DNA of 64,000 bases from Sutcliffiella deserti (GCF_020037475.1 NZ_JAIQDB010000010.1:1-64000); one strand, 5' to 3'. Shown: positions 28,305 to 37,678, counted from the stretch's first letter. The notes: generated by a model not told the origin, from the letters alone. Made by a program: numbers and translations.

Positions 28305-28599
28305 AACGAGAATGTAAATAGATTTGGAGCGCATGCTTTAGCTCCCGTTCTTTTTTGGTTGCTTCTATATTATAATGATCGCCATCAAGGTTTGTTTTAA
28401 AGTCATTATACCCTTGTGCATGCAGGAATTCGTTGACGCTAGTGACATCTTCTCTTGTTGTCAGCAACGTTTTTTGTCCAACAAAATCCCCGTTAACATA
28501 TACCTCATAGCGATCATGGGCCAACTTTGACGATGTATCAATACTTTTATCAACAAAGGAAGCTAACCCGATAAAGGTTCCGTCTGTACTACCCACCAT
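28303..28599 (-). CDS. Uncharacterised 98-aa protein
   Basis: I do not recognise the family. The product is acidic to neutral and soluble, with HDRYEVYVNGDFVGQKTLL and NEFLHAQGYNDFKTNLDGDH, looking like a small globular fold. ATG at 28599 has an excellent ribosome binding site (GGAGGTG, 28614-28608), but that site forms one arm of a terminator-like hairpin. It is the last gene of a minus-strand operon with ywdI, a DUF420 gene and a CxxC gene. Confidence 0.7.
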   Translation of the reverse strand: MVGSTDGTFIGLASFVDKSIDTSSKLAHDRYEVYVNGDFVGQKTLLTTREDVTSVNEFLHAQGYNDFKTNLDGDHYNIEATKKERELKHALQIYLHSR

Positions 28600-28602
28600 G
28601 TA

Positions 28603-28634
28603 AAAAACACCTCCATACTTGCTGGGGTGTTTTT
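28603..28634 (-). promoter_or_regulatory. Hairpin hiding the ribosome binding site of the 98-aa gene
   Basis: On the minus strand AAAAACACC pairs with GGTGTTTTT, extended by CC/GG across a bulged A. The 3' arm contains the Shine-Dalgarno GGAGGTG, and the U-run ends just before the ATG at 28599. It can act as an intrinsic terminator for ywdI, as a block on translation, or both. Confidence 0.65.
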
Positions 28635-28679
28635 AGTTTGACTAAGAATCCTTGTATTTAGTATGGTAATTTTTCGGCA

Positions 28680-28976
28680 TTAGAAATCGAGGAGCGAGTC
28701 CCCGTTTGCGTCGTCCTCTTTCATTGGCTTGGAAGAAACGTTGGCAATAGGCTGCTTTGGAAATGTTGCGCTTTCCGTATTGTTGGGATATGGCAAAGCT
28801 TCCGCCTGACTTCTGGATGAAGCAGATCTATCCTGTGTGTCTGTTTCTAATGCAAGTTCGCACAATGATTTCATTGCTGCAAGGTGTTCTCTTTTCTTTT
28901 GCACGTTTTCCGTTTCCCGTGCGCGGTTTAATTCAGCTTGCATTCGTTGCAAAACTTTGTCTAAAGTGATGCTCAT
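28680..28976 (-). CDS. ywdI: YwdI family protein (DUF5327)
   Basis: 98 aa. An N-terminal helical half (LDKVLQRMQAELNRARET ... REHLAAMKSLCELALE) is followed by a low-complexity tail ending in DDANGDSLLDF. This is the YwdI family, conserved in Bacillus, function unknown. It starts 18 bp after the DUF420 gene stop. In B. subtilis it sits in the same ywdK-ywdI-ung neighbourhood. Confidence 0.82.
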   Translation of the reverse strand: MSITLDKVLQRMQAELNRARETENVQKKREHLAAMKSLCELALETDTQDRSASSRSQAEALPYPNNTESATFPKQPIANVSSKPMKEDDANGDSLLDF

Positions 28977-28994
28977 TTTCCCAGCTCCTCCTCC

Positions 28995-29516
28995 TTAATA
29001 ATACGGAGATATCATCAAATAGACGATTACACCCGTTATACTAACATACAACCAAAGTGGCATGGTCCAGCGTGCGATTTTCCGGTGTTTTTCTTTTTGC
29101 ATGCTTAAACCGGTTGCCAGCGAATATAAGGCAAGAGGGACAATGACGATCGCCAATACGATATGTGTCAGCAAAATAAAAAAGTAGATGGAACGAATAA
29201 TGCCTTCTCCTCCAAATGGAGTGGATTCTGTTAAGGCATGATAGGTCACATAGGTGACTAAAAAGAACGTGGTCGATGTAAAGGCGGCCAAAATAAAGCG
29301 GCGATGGATGGTTATGTTCTTCTTTAAAATTGCAATTAAAGCACCAACTAGAAAGATAAAAGTAAAGCTGTTAAATATCGCATTCATCATTGGCAGGAAG
29401 GTTAGATCCATATGTGCGAGCCCTTCGTATTGCGGCAAAAAGAACAGAACAGCCACGAGAGCATTCACAAGAATCGATATCCCAATAATCCAAGGCAAAT
29501 AATTTCTCTTTTTCAT
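28995..29516 (-). CDS. DUF420 membrane protein (YozB-like)
   Basis: 173 aa with five hydrophobic helices. HRRFILAAFTSTTFFLVTYVTYH and the later HIVLAIVIVPLALYSL are typical of DUF420, including the conserved histidines that often suggest haem or copper handling near cytochrome oxidase genes. The function is unproven. It starts 11 bp after the upstream CxxC gene and is followed by ywdI, so the four genes look co-transcribed. Confidence 0.82.
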   Translation of the reverse strand: MKKRNYLPWIIGISILVNALVAVLFFLPQYEGLAHMDLTFLPMMNAIFNSFTFIFLVGALIAILKKNITIHRRFILAAFTSTTFFLVTYVTYHALTESTPFGGEGIIRSIYFFILLTHIVLAIVIVPLALYSLATGLSMQKEKHRKIARWTMPLWLYVSITGVIVYLMISPYY

Positions 29517-29527
29517 TTCTATCTCCT

Positions 29528-29731
29528 TTAAACATAATAACCACGATTTGTAGTCTTATTCGGCGGTTTATTTTCAAATTTCATGCATGGGCTTCCGGAT
29601 GATTGAAAAACAGATAAGGATGGGAGTTGGCTTGTCTTAAATCCGAATGCGCGACAGCCTTTAGGGAATCTTGAGTCCCATGTAACATAATAGTGGCGAC
29701 ATTGCATACAATTAATCCGCTTCGTTTCCAT
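29528..29731 (-). CDS. Small CxxC protein
   Basis: 67 aa from ATG at 29731 (GAGAGG 10 bases upstream). The four cysteines CMQC, GC and PC, with CRHYYVTWDSRFPKGCRAFG, suggest a single zinc site. Related small proteins occur in Bacillus and other bacteria without a known function. First gene of the minus-strand operon that continues with the DUF420 gene, ywdI and the 98-aa gene. Confidence 0.7.
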   Translation of the reverse strand: METKRINCMQCRHYYVTWDSRFPKGCRAFGFKTSQLPSLSVFQSSGSPCMKFENKPPNKTTNRGYYV

Positions 29732-29794
29732 CCTTTCACGTCCTCTCCGATTTTCCCTTTTCATTTTACCATCTTCACCCGGAGGTTAAAATGA

Positions 29795-29826
29795 AAAACC
29801 TGTGACAATTGCTTATCACAGGTTTT
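29795..29826 (-). terminator. Terminator of the chemotaxis receptor gene
   Basis: AAAACCTGTGA and TCACAGGTTTT pair around a 10-base loop, with T residues on both sides. It lies about 40 bp past the receptor stop. Confidence 0.85.
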
Positions 29827-29864
29827 AACTTCGTAACTTTTGTTCATTTATTTGCGCGCATAGC

Positions 29865-31562
29865 TTACCTGCGGTTTATTGCTTCGATCGTTGCTGCCAG
29901 ATCTTCTGCTGTTTCTTTTACTACCTCCACCGTATCCTGCATGCTATTGGACACTGCCACCTGATGATCGGCGGCGTTTACTACTTCATCCATTTGACTT
30001 GTTAGATCGGAGGATGAGGTGACTAGTTCATTAACAGAGTGGACAATATCATTAACACCTAGGCTTATCTCTTCCATCGCTGCGGTGATATGCAACCCTT
30101 GCTGCAACAAGGAGCCACTAGTATCAGCAATCTCCTGGAACAACTGTGCGGAAGATTCATTTTGGCTATTGGTTGCTTCAATTGTCTCTTTAAACACTTC
30201 AAACTCTGCTAATACTTCGTTAGCATCCTCTTGAATCTGACCTGTAATGCTATTGATTTCTTTTGAAAAAACATCAGTCTGGGAAGATAGTTTACGAATT
30301 TCTTCTGCCACGACCGCAAACCCTTTCCCTGCCTCTCCTGCTCTTGCCGCTTCAATGGACGCATTTAAAGCAAGCAGGTTTGTTTGGGTGGTGATTTCGT
30401 TTATCCCTTTTAGGAAGCTTTGGGCTTCATCGATGCTAGTCTTAATTTGTGAAAATCGAGCAACAATGCTATCCGTTTCTTTGGAAGAAGCTTTCATCGT
30501 TTGGTACATCTGCTTCACAGAATGGGCACCTTTATTCGACAAAGACTCCATACTGACAAGGTTACGCTTCATCTCATCAACAATGCTGTAGATTTCCTCG
30601 GTGCTTGCAGATGCCTGTTCCGTGACAGCTGAAATGGCTGCAGTACCTTCATATTGCATCGCAACATTTTCTGTTACTTTTACTGATTTTTCTTTAATTA
30701 AAGTAGACTTTTCAAAATTCTCTTCCGCTCCAACAAGCAGTTCTTTCATGACAATTTGTAAGCGTTGGTTGGCGTCGAGACTGCCTTTCATAAGCTGGTC
30801 AATATTTTGCCCCAAAGTTGTTAATGCGAGTTCTACCTGGCCGAACTCATCTTTTCTCGCCGTACGCTTAGATGAATAGGTAAACTCTCCACGGTGATAC
30901 GCCGATACTCGTTCTAGAAGTTGATTTACCCCCCGATTAAAGGTGTTTCTGAAAGAAAGCAGGGCTACTATTGGAACAAGTACAACAACAAGCAAAGAAA
31001 CAAGGGTCCAAATGTTAGAGGACGCCAGCTGCCCTTTAACTTGCTCTCTGTTTTCTTCATTGAACTGGCGTAAAAATTCCATTCCCGTACTATTTGCACG
31101 AGCTATATGATTACGCGCCTTCGCTAACTCTTCTGAGGTTTGAATTCGAATGCGATCCATGTTGGAAGCATTCGAAACATCACTGATTAACAAGTACTGA
31201 TTCGACAATGTTTCATGTGAAACAACAAAATACTGCTTTAACTGACCTAATTCTTCATATCTTTCAAAAAAAGGATCAAAGCCTGTCAGTTTCTCTTCTG
31301 TATCTTGAATATTCTGTTCGATTTCTTCAAGGTGTCTAGTGGAATAGCCATTTGAAACGACAAAATACATGTCTGTCAAGATCGTTTGGTAAGACTGTAC
31401 CAGCTCAAAATATTGCTCATTCAGTTCGGTAACCTGATCGATCTCCTGAACATTCTCTTGCACCTGCATGCTGTTAAACCAAATAACCAACGAAGTCGCG
31501 ATCCCGATTCCTGCCAACAGCAATGTTAATCCTAGCAACCTCTTTCTCATACTTCCCATCAT
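29865..31562 (-). CDS. Methyl-accepting chemotaxis protein
   Basis: 565 aa. The first membrane helix is at about 8-28 and the second at about 183-205, with a short helical extracellular domain between them. HAMP (about 206-260) and the signalling domain with the invariant hairpin tip [25 protein letters not shown] follow. It reports an extracellular signal to CheA and CheW; the ligand is unknown. AAGGGGAAG precedes ATG at 31562. A sigma-D-like promoter lies 100 bp upstream, which fits a motility gene. Confidence 0.93.
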   Translation of the reverse strand: MMGSMRKRLLGLTLLLAGIGIATSLVIWFNSMQVQENVQEIDQVTELNEQYFELVQSYQTILTDMYFVVSNGYSTRHLEEIEQNIQDTEEKLTGFDPFFERYEELGQLKQYFVVSHETLSNQYLLISDVSNASNMDRIRIQTSEELAKARNHIARANSTGMEFLRQFNEENREQVKGQLASSNIWTLVSLLVVVLVPIVALLSFRNTFNRGVNQLLERVSAYHRGEFTYSSKRTARKDEFGQVELALTTLGQNIDQLMKGSLDANQRLQIVMKELLVGAEENFEKSTLIKEKSVKVTENVAMQYEGTAAISAVTEQASASTEEIYSIVDEMKRNLVSMESLSNKGAHSVKQMYQTMKASSKETDSIVARFSQIKTSIDEAQSFLKGINEITTQTNLLALNASIEAARAGEAGKGFAVVAEEIRKLSSQTDVFSKEINSITGQIQEDANEVLAEFEVFKETIEATNSQNESSAQLFQEIADTSGSLLQQGLHITAAMEEISLGVNDIVHSVNELVTSSSDLTSQMDEVVNAADHQVAVSNSMQDTVEVVKETAEDLAATIEAINRR

Positions 31563-31660
31563 ACTTCCCCTTCCATCTTGGTAACAGTTCTCTCTCTAAG
31601 TTAGTACGCTCGTGAAACCGTTTGCACAAATCAACGATAACATTCTTCTCTCCTCCCTTT

Positions 31661-31687
31661 ATTTCGGCACCCTCCCTCTTAAACTTA
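31661..31687 (-). promoter_or_regulatory. Sigma-D-like promoter for the chemotaxis receptor
   Basis: Minus-strand TAAG (31687-31684), a 15-bp spacer and GCCGAAAT (31668-31661), close to the flagellar consensus TAAA-N15-GCCGATAT. Confidence 0.6.
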
Positions 31688-31795
31688 AGCGAAATGAAGA
31701 ACAAAGCTAAAATCTTATTTTATAGAGTTCAGTTCTCATCCAATTCGTAACAGAACGGTTCAAGCTACCACCCATATCTCTCATTTGAATGGCAA

Positions 31796-31895
31796 CTTCT
31801 GACTTTTTCAATGAACCTCCTGTCTTTTTCAAGCATCCTTCCGACTTTTCTGATAACCTTCTGACTTTTTGCACTCACCTTCTGTAATTTCCCAC
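31796..31895 (+). repeat. Degenerate 21-bp tandem repeat, five units
   Basis: Units begin CTTCTGACTTTTTC, CTCCTGTCTTTTTC, CTTCCGACTTTTC, CTTCTGACTTTTTG and CTTCTGTAATTTCC, spaced 20-21 bp. It lies in the gap 31563-32014, which holds no supported gene. Confidence 0.75.
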
Positions 31896-31930
31896 TTAAG
31901 CTCATGCAGCGCATACGAACAATTAAAAAA

Positions 31931-31975
31931 GAAGATATTTCCAAAAGGGGCCAGGCCCCTTTTGGAAGTATCTTC
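31931..31975 (-). terminator. Long hairpin after the sodium channel gene
   Basis: GAAGATA-TTCCAAAAGGGGCC pairs with GGCCCCTTTTGGAA-TATCTTC around a single A, more than 20 bp of stem. It lies 40 bp past the channel stop and probably terminates the ung-channel transcript. Confidence 0.7.
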
Positions 31976-32014
31976 AATTAAAACACCCGCCTACCTCTGC
32001 TTCGCAGTTCTCGG

Positions 32015-32824
32015 TTATTCTCTGTTGCTTTCTTTTTTTAGGAGGAGTTGTTTGAGTTCGGTTATTTCGTTGGTGATTTTGGCCAGCTCGTGCTTGCTGA
32101 CCTCTAGTTTTTCCTCTTTTAACTCTTCTTCTTTCGCTTCTTGAATATTGCTTAATATTTCCCCAACAATAAGATTAAGAACGATAAAGGTTCCAACCAG
32201 GATGAAGGAAACGAAATATACCCATGAAAGAGGGCTTTCGGCAAAGATTGGACGAAATATTCCGCTTGCCCACGATTCCAATGTGATAATTTGGAACAGG
32301 GAAACGAAGGCTAAATGCAAGGTTCCAAAATATTCTGGAGAAATTTCCCCAAAAAACATTACACCTAATACAGCGTAAATATAAAATACTAGGCCTAAAA
32401 GCATCATGATGGTTCCGAGCGAAGGGATTGTCTTTAAAAATGCCGAGACAAGCCTTTGTAACGACGGAATAACTGTAACGGCACGAAGCACACGAAACAC
32501 ACGTAAAATACGAAGGGCAGAAATAAAGTAGGTACCGCTAAATACCAGAACACCTGCAACTACGATAAAGTCGAAAATATTCCATCTACTATAGAAGAAA
32601 TGGTGGATCTTTTTCTCTGCTAGCATTCTCAAAATTATTTCTATCGTAAAGAACCATAAAAAGAACACTTCAAAACCATGTATAAGCCAGTAATACTCTT
32701 CCCTAAGATCAGGGTAGGTTTCCACTCCAATTAGAATGGCGTTCAATAAAATCACAAACATTACAACATTCACAAAGTGGCGATGTTCGACCACTTTCCT
32801 GATTCTCATTTTCCATGTATCCAT
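32015..32824 (-). CDS. NaChBac-type voltage-gated sodium channel
   Basis: 269 aa, one six-helix domain. The S4 sensor has arginines every third residue (R105, R108, R111 and R114 in ALRILRVFRVLRAV). The selectivity filter is TLESWAS at 181-187, identical to that of NaChBac. A C-terminal coiled coil (EELKEEKLEVSKHELAKITN) fits tetramer assembly. It admits sodium on depolarisation; in alkaliphilic Bacillus such channels support sodium-driven motility and pH homeostasis. ATG at 32824 lies only 21 bp after the ung stop, so the genes are probably co-transcribed. TTG at 32842 is a weaker alternative. Confidence 0.93.
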   Translation of the reverse strand: MDTWKMRIRKVVEHRHFVNVVMFVILLNAILIGVETYPDLREEYYWLIHGFEVFFLWFFTIEIILRMLAEKKIHHFFYSRWNIFDFIVVAGVLVFSGTYFISALRILRVFRVLRAVTVIPSLQRLVSAFLKTIPSLGTIMMLLGLVFYIYAVLGVMFFGEISPEYFGTLHLAFVSLFQIITLESWASGIFRPIFAESPLSWVYFVSFILVGTFIVLNLIVGEILSNIQEAKEEELKEEKLEVSKHELAKITNEITELKQLLLKKESNRE

Positions 32825-32845
32825 GTCGTGCGTTTCCCCCAAATA

Positions 32846-33517
32846 CTAAGATGATATCTTCCAATTAATTTCTTTTTTTCCTATCCTCTGCAGAATGCTG
32901 TTTATTTTCGAAAATGGCTTACTGCCAAAAAAGCCTCTGTGAGCAGCAAAAGGACTCGGATGAGGGCTTTTCAATATATAGTGGTGTGAATTTGTAATCA
33001 GCTTTTCCTTTTGTTCGGCATGCTTGCCCCATAAAAGGAAAATCACCGGTTCTTCTCGATCATTCAGTTTACGGATTACTGCATCAGTGAATTGCTCCCA
33101 TCCTTTTCCTTTGTGGGAATTTGGGACAGATTTGCGCACCGTTAATACTGTATTCAATAGTAGAACGCCTTCTTCTGCCCACTCTCCTAAAAACCCGTGG
33201 GCTGGCGGCTCTATTCCTATATCGTTGTACAATTCTTTATATATATTCCTTAACGAAGGCGGAATCGTTACACCCTTTTGAACGGAAAAACTCATCCCAT
33301 GGGCCTGTCCTTCTCCATGGTATGGATCTTGTCCTAACAGAACGACCTTCACATTTTCGTAGCTTGTCGTCTCAAAAGCGCTAAATAAGTCCACTTTTGC
33401 GGGGTATACTATGTTTGAATCAAATTCTGCGTTGATATATTGGTGGAGTCTTCTATAATATTCCTTATTCGATTCTTCCTTAAAAAGCGCGGACCAACCT
33501 TCATCTAGATGATTCAT
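32846..33517 (-). CDS. ung: Uracil-DNA glycosylase
   Basis: 223 aa (B. subtilis Ung 225) from ATG at 33517, with GGGAGTGG upstream; the longer frame from 33547 is not supported. The water-activating motif [17 protein letters not shown] and the DNA-intercalation loop [13 protein letters not shown] are present. It removes uracil from DNA as the first step of base excision repair. It shares the minus strand with the sodium channel gene. Confidence 0.96.
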   Translation of the reverse strand: MNHLDEGWSALFKEESNKEYYRRLHQYINAEFDSNIVYPAKVDLFSAFETTSYENVKVVLLGQDPYHGEGQAHGMSFSVQKGVTIPPSLRNIYKELYNDIGIEPPAHGFLGEWAEEGVLLLNTVLTVRKSVPNSHKGKGWEQFTDAVIRKLNDREEPVIFLLWGKHAEQKEKLITNSHHYILKSPHPSPFAAHRGFFGSKPFSKINSILQRIGKKEINWKISS

Positions 33518-33670
33518 AATGCTACCACTCCCACACTTGTAATCCAATCATTACTTTATCACAGGTTGGTGCTTTTTGTCTGATAAATGTTACTCCAATC
33601 TTCCTATCTGATGATGAGTCAATCATTCTAAGTTTTCCCCGTTCGTGTGGTATAGTGAGAACGTAAAACA

Positions 33671-33699
33671 TTGAGTTGCTTTGTCCTTTTAGATAAAAT
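33671..33699 (+). promoter_or_regulatory. Candidate zwf promoter, distal
   Basis: TTGAGT, 17-bp spacer, TAAAAT. A second candidate with TTGTCC (33773-33778), 17 bp and TAACAT (33796-33801) lies closer to the gene. I cannot choose between them. No gene is seen in 33518-33841. Confidence 0.45.
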
Positions 33700-33841
33700 A
33701 AAATACTTGGGTAGGTTAATTTATAAATGTTCCATACTTATTGATTAAAATACAGACCTTTTACATAATTAATTGTCCTATTTATACCAATCGTGTAACA
33801 TAAATTAGATTAGACTAGTTCTTAAAAGTGAGGTTCTAACG

Positions 33842-35320
33842 GTGATTAATAAAGATAATCCAACTTCCCTAATAGTAATTTTCGGAGCAACTGGAGACTT
33901 GGCAAAGCGAAAGTTGTACCCTTCCATCTACCGCCTTTATAAAAATGGCAGCATCTCGAAAAACTTTGCCGTAGTAGGTGTCGCACGACGTCCCCTTAGT
34001 AATGAAGAGTTCCGGGCAAATGTCACCTCTTCTGTTAGTGGTACAGCAAACGATGAGGTAGATGTGGAAGAGTTCAGCTCCCACTTCTTTTACCAGCCTT
34101 TTGATGTGACAAGCAGTGACTCCTATCAGCAGTTAAAGGATCTGCTTGGTTCCCTTGACGATACCTATGTCACAAACGGAAACCGTATCTTTTATCTAGC
34201 AATGGCACCTGAATTTTTTGGTACAATTGCCTCCAATTTAAAAGCAGAAGGCCTAACAGAAACCGACGGCTGGAAACGTCTCGTGATCGAAAAGCCATTT
34301 GGACGCAGCCTTCCTTCTGCTAAAGAGCTAAACGAACAAATTCGAGAAGCGTTTCACGAATCAGAAATCTATCGAATTGACCACTACCTCGGAAAAGAAA
34401 TGGTCCAAAACATTGAGGTTATCCGATTTGCCAATGCCCTTTTTGAACCTTTATGGAATAACCGTTACATTTCAAATATCCAAATTACATCCAGCGAAGT
34501 ATTAGGCGTTGAGGACCGAGGCCGATATTATGAAAATTCCGGCGCCCTGCGCGACATGGTGCAAAACCATATGCTTCAAATGGTAGCTTTGCTTGCAATG
34601 GAACCGCCAATTAAATTAAACCCCGAAGAAATTCGAAGCGAAAAAGTTAAAGTGCTCCGTGCTATCAGACAGATTGAGCAGTCCGAAGTGGGGGACTACT
34701 TCGTTCGCGGCCAATACTCTTCTGGTGATATTGGCGAAACCAGAGTACCGGGATATCGAGAAGAGAATTCCGTTGATCCTGATTCTAATACCGAAACCTT
34801 TGTAGCCGGAAAGATTCTCATTGACAACTTCCGTTGGGCGGGAGTTCCCATTTATATCCGGACGGGGAAGAGAATGTCCACCAAGTCTACAAAGGTTGTC
34901 GTACAATTTAAAGATATCCCAATGAATCTTTATTACAACCGCGGGGAAAAAGTAGATCCGAACCTTCTTGTCATCAATATTCAACCAGATGAAGGAATCA
35001 CCTTGCATTTAAATGCAAAAAAATCGGGTAAAGATATAACAACCACTCCTATCAAATTGAATTACACCAATAACTGCTTCGACGGTTTTAATACCCCCGA
35101 AGCTTATGAGCGCCTGATCTATGACGCGATGCGCGGTGATATGACCAATTTTACACACTGGGATGAAGTAGCACTGTCGTGGAATTTTGTTGACGAGGTA
35201 TCCAAAGTCTGGGAGAGCACCAAAGCAGAAGAATTCCCGAACTACGAAGCCGGATCCATGGGACCAAAGAAAGCCGACGAAATGCTTCACAGGGACGGTT
35301 TTCATTGGTGGCCAGTTTAA
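33842..35320 (+). CDS. zwf: Glucose-6-phosphate dehydrogenase
   Basis: 492 aa (B. subtilis Zwf 489). The N-terminal Rossmann motif is FGATGDLAKRKLYPSIY (about 14-30), and the active-site segment RIDHYLGKE is near residue 180. It oxidises glucose 6-phosphate to phosphogluconolactone with NADP, opening the oxidative pentose phosphate pathway. The start is GTG at 33842 after GTGAGG. gndA, the next-but-one enzyme of the pathway, is encoded convergently 950 bp away. Confidence 0.96.
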   Translation: MINKDNPTSLIVIFGATGDLAKRKLYPSIYRLYKNGSISKNFAVVGVARRPLSNEEFRANVTSSVSGTANDEVDVEEFSSHFFYQPFDVTSSDSYQQLKDLLGSLDDTYVTNGNRIFYLAMAPEFFGTIASNLKAEGLTETDGWKRLVIEKPFGRSLPSAKELNEQIREAFHESEIYRIDHYLGKEMVQNIEVIRFANALFEPLWNNRYISNIQITSSEVLGVEDRGRYYENSGALRDMVQNHMLQMVALLAMEPPIKLNPEEIRSEKVKVLRAIRQIEQSEVGDYFVRGQYSSGDIGETRVPGYREENSVDPDSNTETFVAGKILIDNFRWAGVPIYIRTGKRMSTKSTKVVVQFKDIPMNLYYNRGEKVDPNLLVINIQPDEGITLHLNAKKSGKDITTTPIKLNYTNNCFDGFNTPEAYERLIYDAMRGDMTNFTHWDEVALSWNFVDEVSKVWESTKAEEFPNYEAGSMGPKKADEMLHRDGFHWWPV

Positions 35321-35412
35321 GAAAATGAGGCTCTATTCGTTACACTGAATAAGCCCTGTAGTCACTTATTTTTGACAAAAACCATGCAGAGGAAATGGAG
35401 AGGAGTTTTACC

Positions 35413-36027
35413 ATGAAAGTATACGATATCTCATCCCCGATTTTTACGGGAATGCCTGTTTATAAAAACAAACTGGAAAAGCAGCCAGCATTAACGACCA
35501 ACACAAACGGCTATGTGACAGAAACTCGCCTTGAGCTGGATGTTCATACCGGAACACATGTAGATGCACCATTACACATGATTGTAGATGGTGAAACAAT
35601 TGAAACATTGCCACTCGAAAAGCTTGTTGGTCCTTGTAAAGTGTTTGATCTTACAGCTGTGAATGACCGCATCACAAAAGAAGACATTGTAAACCTTGAT
35701 ATCCAAAAGGACGATTTTATCCTATTCAAAACAAAAAACTCCTTTGATGAGGAATTCAATTTCGACTTTGTCTTTGTTGCTGAGGATGCGGCAATTCATT
35801 TAGCGGAACTCGGAATCCGTGGCGTTGCCGTGGATGCTTTAGGCATTGAGCGCAGCCAAGAAGGACACCCTACCCACAAAACATTATTTAACCATAATGT
35901 CATTATCATTGAAGGCCTCCGTTTGAAGGATATTGAGGAAGGCGGCTATATCATGGTTGCAGCTCCCCTGAAATTATCCGGAGTTGATGCTTCACCCGCA
36001 CGTATTGTTTTGTTGGATATGGAATGA
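35413..36027 (+). CDS. Cyclase family protein (KynB-like)
   Basis: 204 aa from ATG at 35413 (AGGAG 7 bases upstream). The metal-binding signature HTGTHVDAPLH is near residue 46, and RGVAVDALGIERS and HNVIIIEGL follow, as in arylformamidase/KynB-type metal hydrolases (PF04199). The substrate is unknown; no tryptophan-degradation genes are nearby. It lies 90 bp after zwf on the same strand and before gndA on the other. Confidence 0.85.
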   Translation: MKVYDISSPIFTGMPVYKNKLEKQPALTTNTNGYVTETRLELDVHTGTHVDAPLHMIVDGETIETLPLEKLVGPCKVFDLTAVNDRITKEDIVNLDIQKDDFILFKTKNSFDEEFNFDFVFVAEDAAIHLAELGIRGVAVDALGIERSQEGHPTHKTLFNHNVIIIEGLRLKDIEEGGYIMVAAPLKLSGVDASPARIVLLDME

Positions 36028-36043
36028 TTAAGTGATCTAAAAT

Positions 36044-36083
36044 CGCCAAGCTGCTCTTGAAAGAGTATGCTTGGCGTTTTTTT
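36044..36083 (+). terminator. Terminator after the cyclase-family gene
   Basis: CGCCAAGC pairs with GCTTGGCG, with an inner CTCTT/AAGAG helix, followed by TTTTTTT. Confidence 0.9.
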
Positions 36084-36145
36084 GTTTTGGAATTGGGGGG
36101 GGGCTGCTGAGGGCTTGATTCATCCTGTTGAGAACCCCGACTCCC

Positions 36146-36187
36146 TTTTTTCCTGCCGACCACGGTCTCATTCACCCGCTTCGAGAC
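36146..36187 (+). repeat. Single diverged unit of the 20.6-kb tandem repeat
   Basis: GCCGACCACGGTCTCATTC followed by GCTTCGAGACCACTGCCCCC aligns with GCCTCCATGGTCTCATTT and CACTTTGAGGCCACCCGGCCCC at 20.7 kb. Confidence 0.5.
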
Positions 36188-36211
36188 CACTGCCCCCCTA
36201 AAACTACACAA

Positions 36212-36253
36212 AAAAAGCCAATCCCCCGGCATAAGCGCCCGAAGATTGACTTC
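36212..36253 (-). terminator. gndA terminator
   Basis: On the minus strand AGTCAATC pairs with GATTGGCT (one G-U), enclosing a GGGC/GCCGGG-type inner stem, then TTTTTTT. Confidence 0.75.
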
Positions 36254-36268
36254 CCTAAACTACTTGTA

Positions 36269-37678
36269 TTATTTTGACATCCATTCTGTATGGAAGATGC
36301 CTTCTTTATCTGTACGTTGGTATGTGTGTGCGCCAAAATAGTCGCGTTGTGCTTGAATCAGGTTAGCTGGAAGCGTTGCAGAGCGGTAGCTGTCATAGTA
36401 TGCTAGCGCGCTTGAGAATGCTGGAACTGGTACGCCGTTTTGCACAGCAACCGTCATGATTTCGCGCAGGCCGCTTTGGTAACCTTCTACGATTTCCTTG
36501 AAGTATGGATCTAATAAAAGATTGGATAGGCCCGCTTCACGGTCGTATGCTTCTTTGATTTTTTGTAAAAATTGTGCACGAATGATACATCCGCCACGGA
36601 AGATCATCGCGATATCTCCGTATTGTAAATCCCAGTTGTACTCTTCTGAAGCAGCTCTCAGTTGAGCAAATCCTTGCGCATATGAACAGATTTTACTCAT
36701 GTATAGTGCTTTTCGTACGGACTCAATAAAGGCCGCTTTGTCGCCGTTAAACGTTACTTCCGGTCCGCTTAACATTGTGCTTGCCTTCACGCGCTCTTCT
36801 TTCATTGCAGAGATAAAGCGGGCAAATACGGATTCTGTGATTATTGGAAGTGGCACGCCCAAGTCTAATGCGCTCTTGCTTGTCCATTTTCCTGTGCCTT
36901 TTTGGCCAGCTGTATCTAGAATGACATCAACAAGCGGCTTGCCTGTTACTTCGTCCACTTTTGTAAAAATGTCAGCCGTTATTTCGATCAGATAGCTATC
37001 AAGCTCGCCTTTGTTCCATTCTGCAAAAACTTCATGCAATTCTTGAGCGGATAAGCCTAGAACATTTTTCAGCAGATAATATGCTTCACTAATGAGCTGC
37101 ATGTCGCCATATTCAATACCGTTATGCACCATTTTCACATAATGTCCTGCACCATTTGGTCCGATATAGGTGCAGCATGGGTCGCCTTCTACTTTTGCAG
37201 AAATATCTTTCAGGATATCCTCCACTAAGTCGTAAGCTTCCTTTTGGCCACCTGGCATGATGGAAGGGCCTTTTAATGCGCCTTCTTCTCCACCGGAAAC
37301 ACCAGTTCCGATGAAGTGGATGCCAAGCTCATCTAACACTTTATTACGGCGGATTGTGTCTGTGTACAGCGTGTTTCCACCGTCAATCAGGATGTCTCCT
37401 TTATCCAAATGCGGTTTTAATGATTCGATTGTTGCATCTGTTGGGCCACCTGCTTTTACCATAAGTAAAATTTTACGTGGGGACTCTAAGCTTTGTACAA
37501 ATTCCTCAATGCTGTATGTACCAACGACATTCTTTCCTTCTGTTTCTTGGATAAATTCTTCTGTTTTTTCAGGTGAGCGGTTAAATACCGAAATGGAATA
37601 GCCTCTGCTTTCAATGTTCATTGCAAGGTTTTTTCCCATTACCGCAAGACCGATTACACCGATTTGCTGTTTTGCCAT
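36269..37678 (-). CDS. gndA: 6-phosphogluconate dehydrogenase (decarboxylating), NADP-type
   Basis: 469 aa, as B. subtilis GndA. The Rossmann motif [12 protein letters not shown] starts at residue 9 and [10 protein letters not shown] fits NADP preference. The catalytic region [16 protein letters not shown] and the substrate loop [13 protein letters not shown] are intact. It makes ribulose 5-phosphate, CO2 and NADPH. GAAGGAG precedes the ATG. It is a single gene facing zwf. Confidence 0.97.
   Translation of the reverse strand: MAKQQIGVIGLAVMGKNLAMNIESRGYSISVFNRSPEKTEEFIQETEGKNVVGTYSIEEFVQSLESPRKILLMVKAGGPTDATIESLKPHLDKGDILIDGGNTLYTDTIRRNKVLDELGIHFIGTGVSGGEEGALKGPSIMPGGQKEAYDLVEDILKDISAKVEGDPCCTYIGPNGAGHYVKMVHNGIEYGDMQLISEAYYLLKNVLGLSAQELHEVFAEWNKGELDSYLIEITADIFTKVDEVTGKPLVDVILDTAGQKGTGKWTSKSALDLGVPLPIITESVFARFISAMKEERVKASTMLSGPEVTFNGDKAAFIESVRKALYMSKICSYAQGFAQLRAASEEYNWDLQYGDIAMIFRGGCIIRAQFLQKIKEAYDREAGLSNLLLDPYFKEIVEGYQSGLREIMTVAVQNGVPVPAFSSALAYYDSYRSATLPANLIQAQRDYFGAHTYQRTDKEGIFHTEWMSK

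Noticed and set aside
31474..31704. 76-codon minus-strand open frame upstream of the chemotaxis receptor
   Set aside because: It overlaps the receptor start in another frame and spans its promoter.
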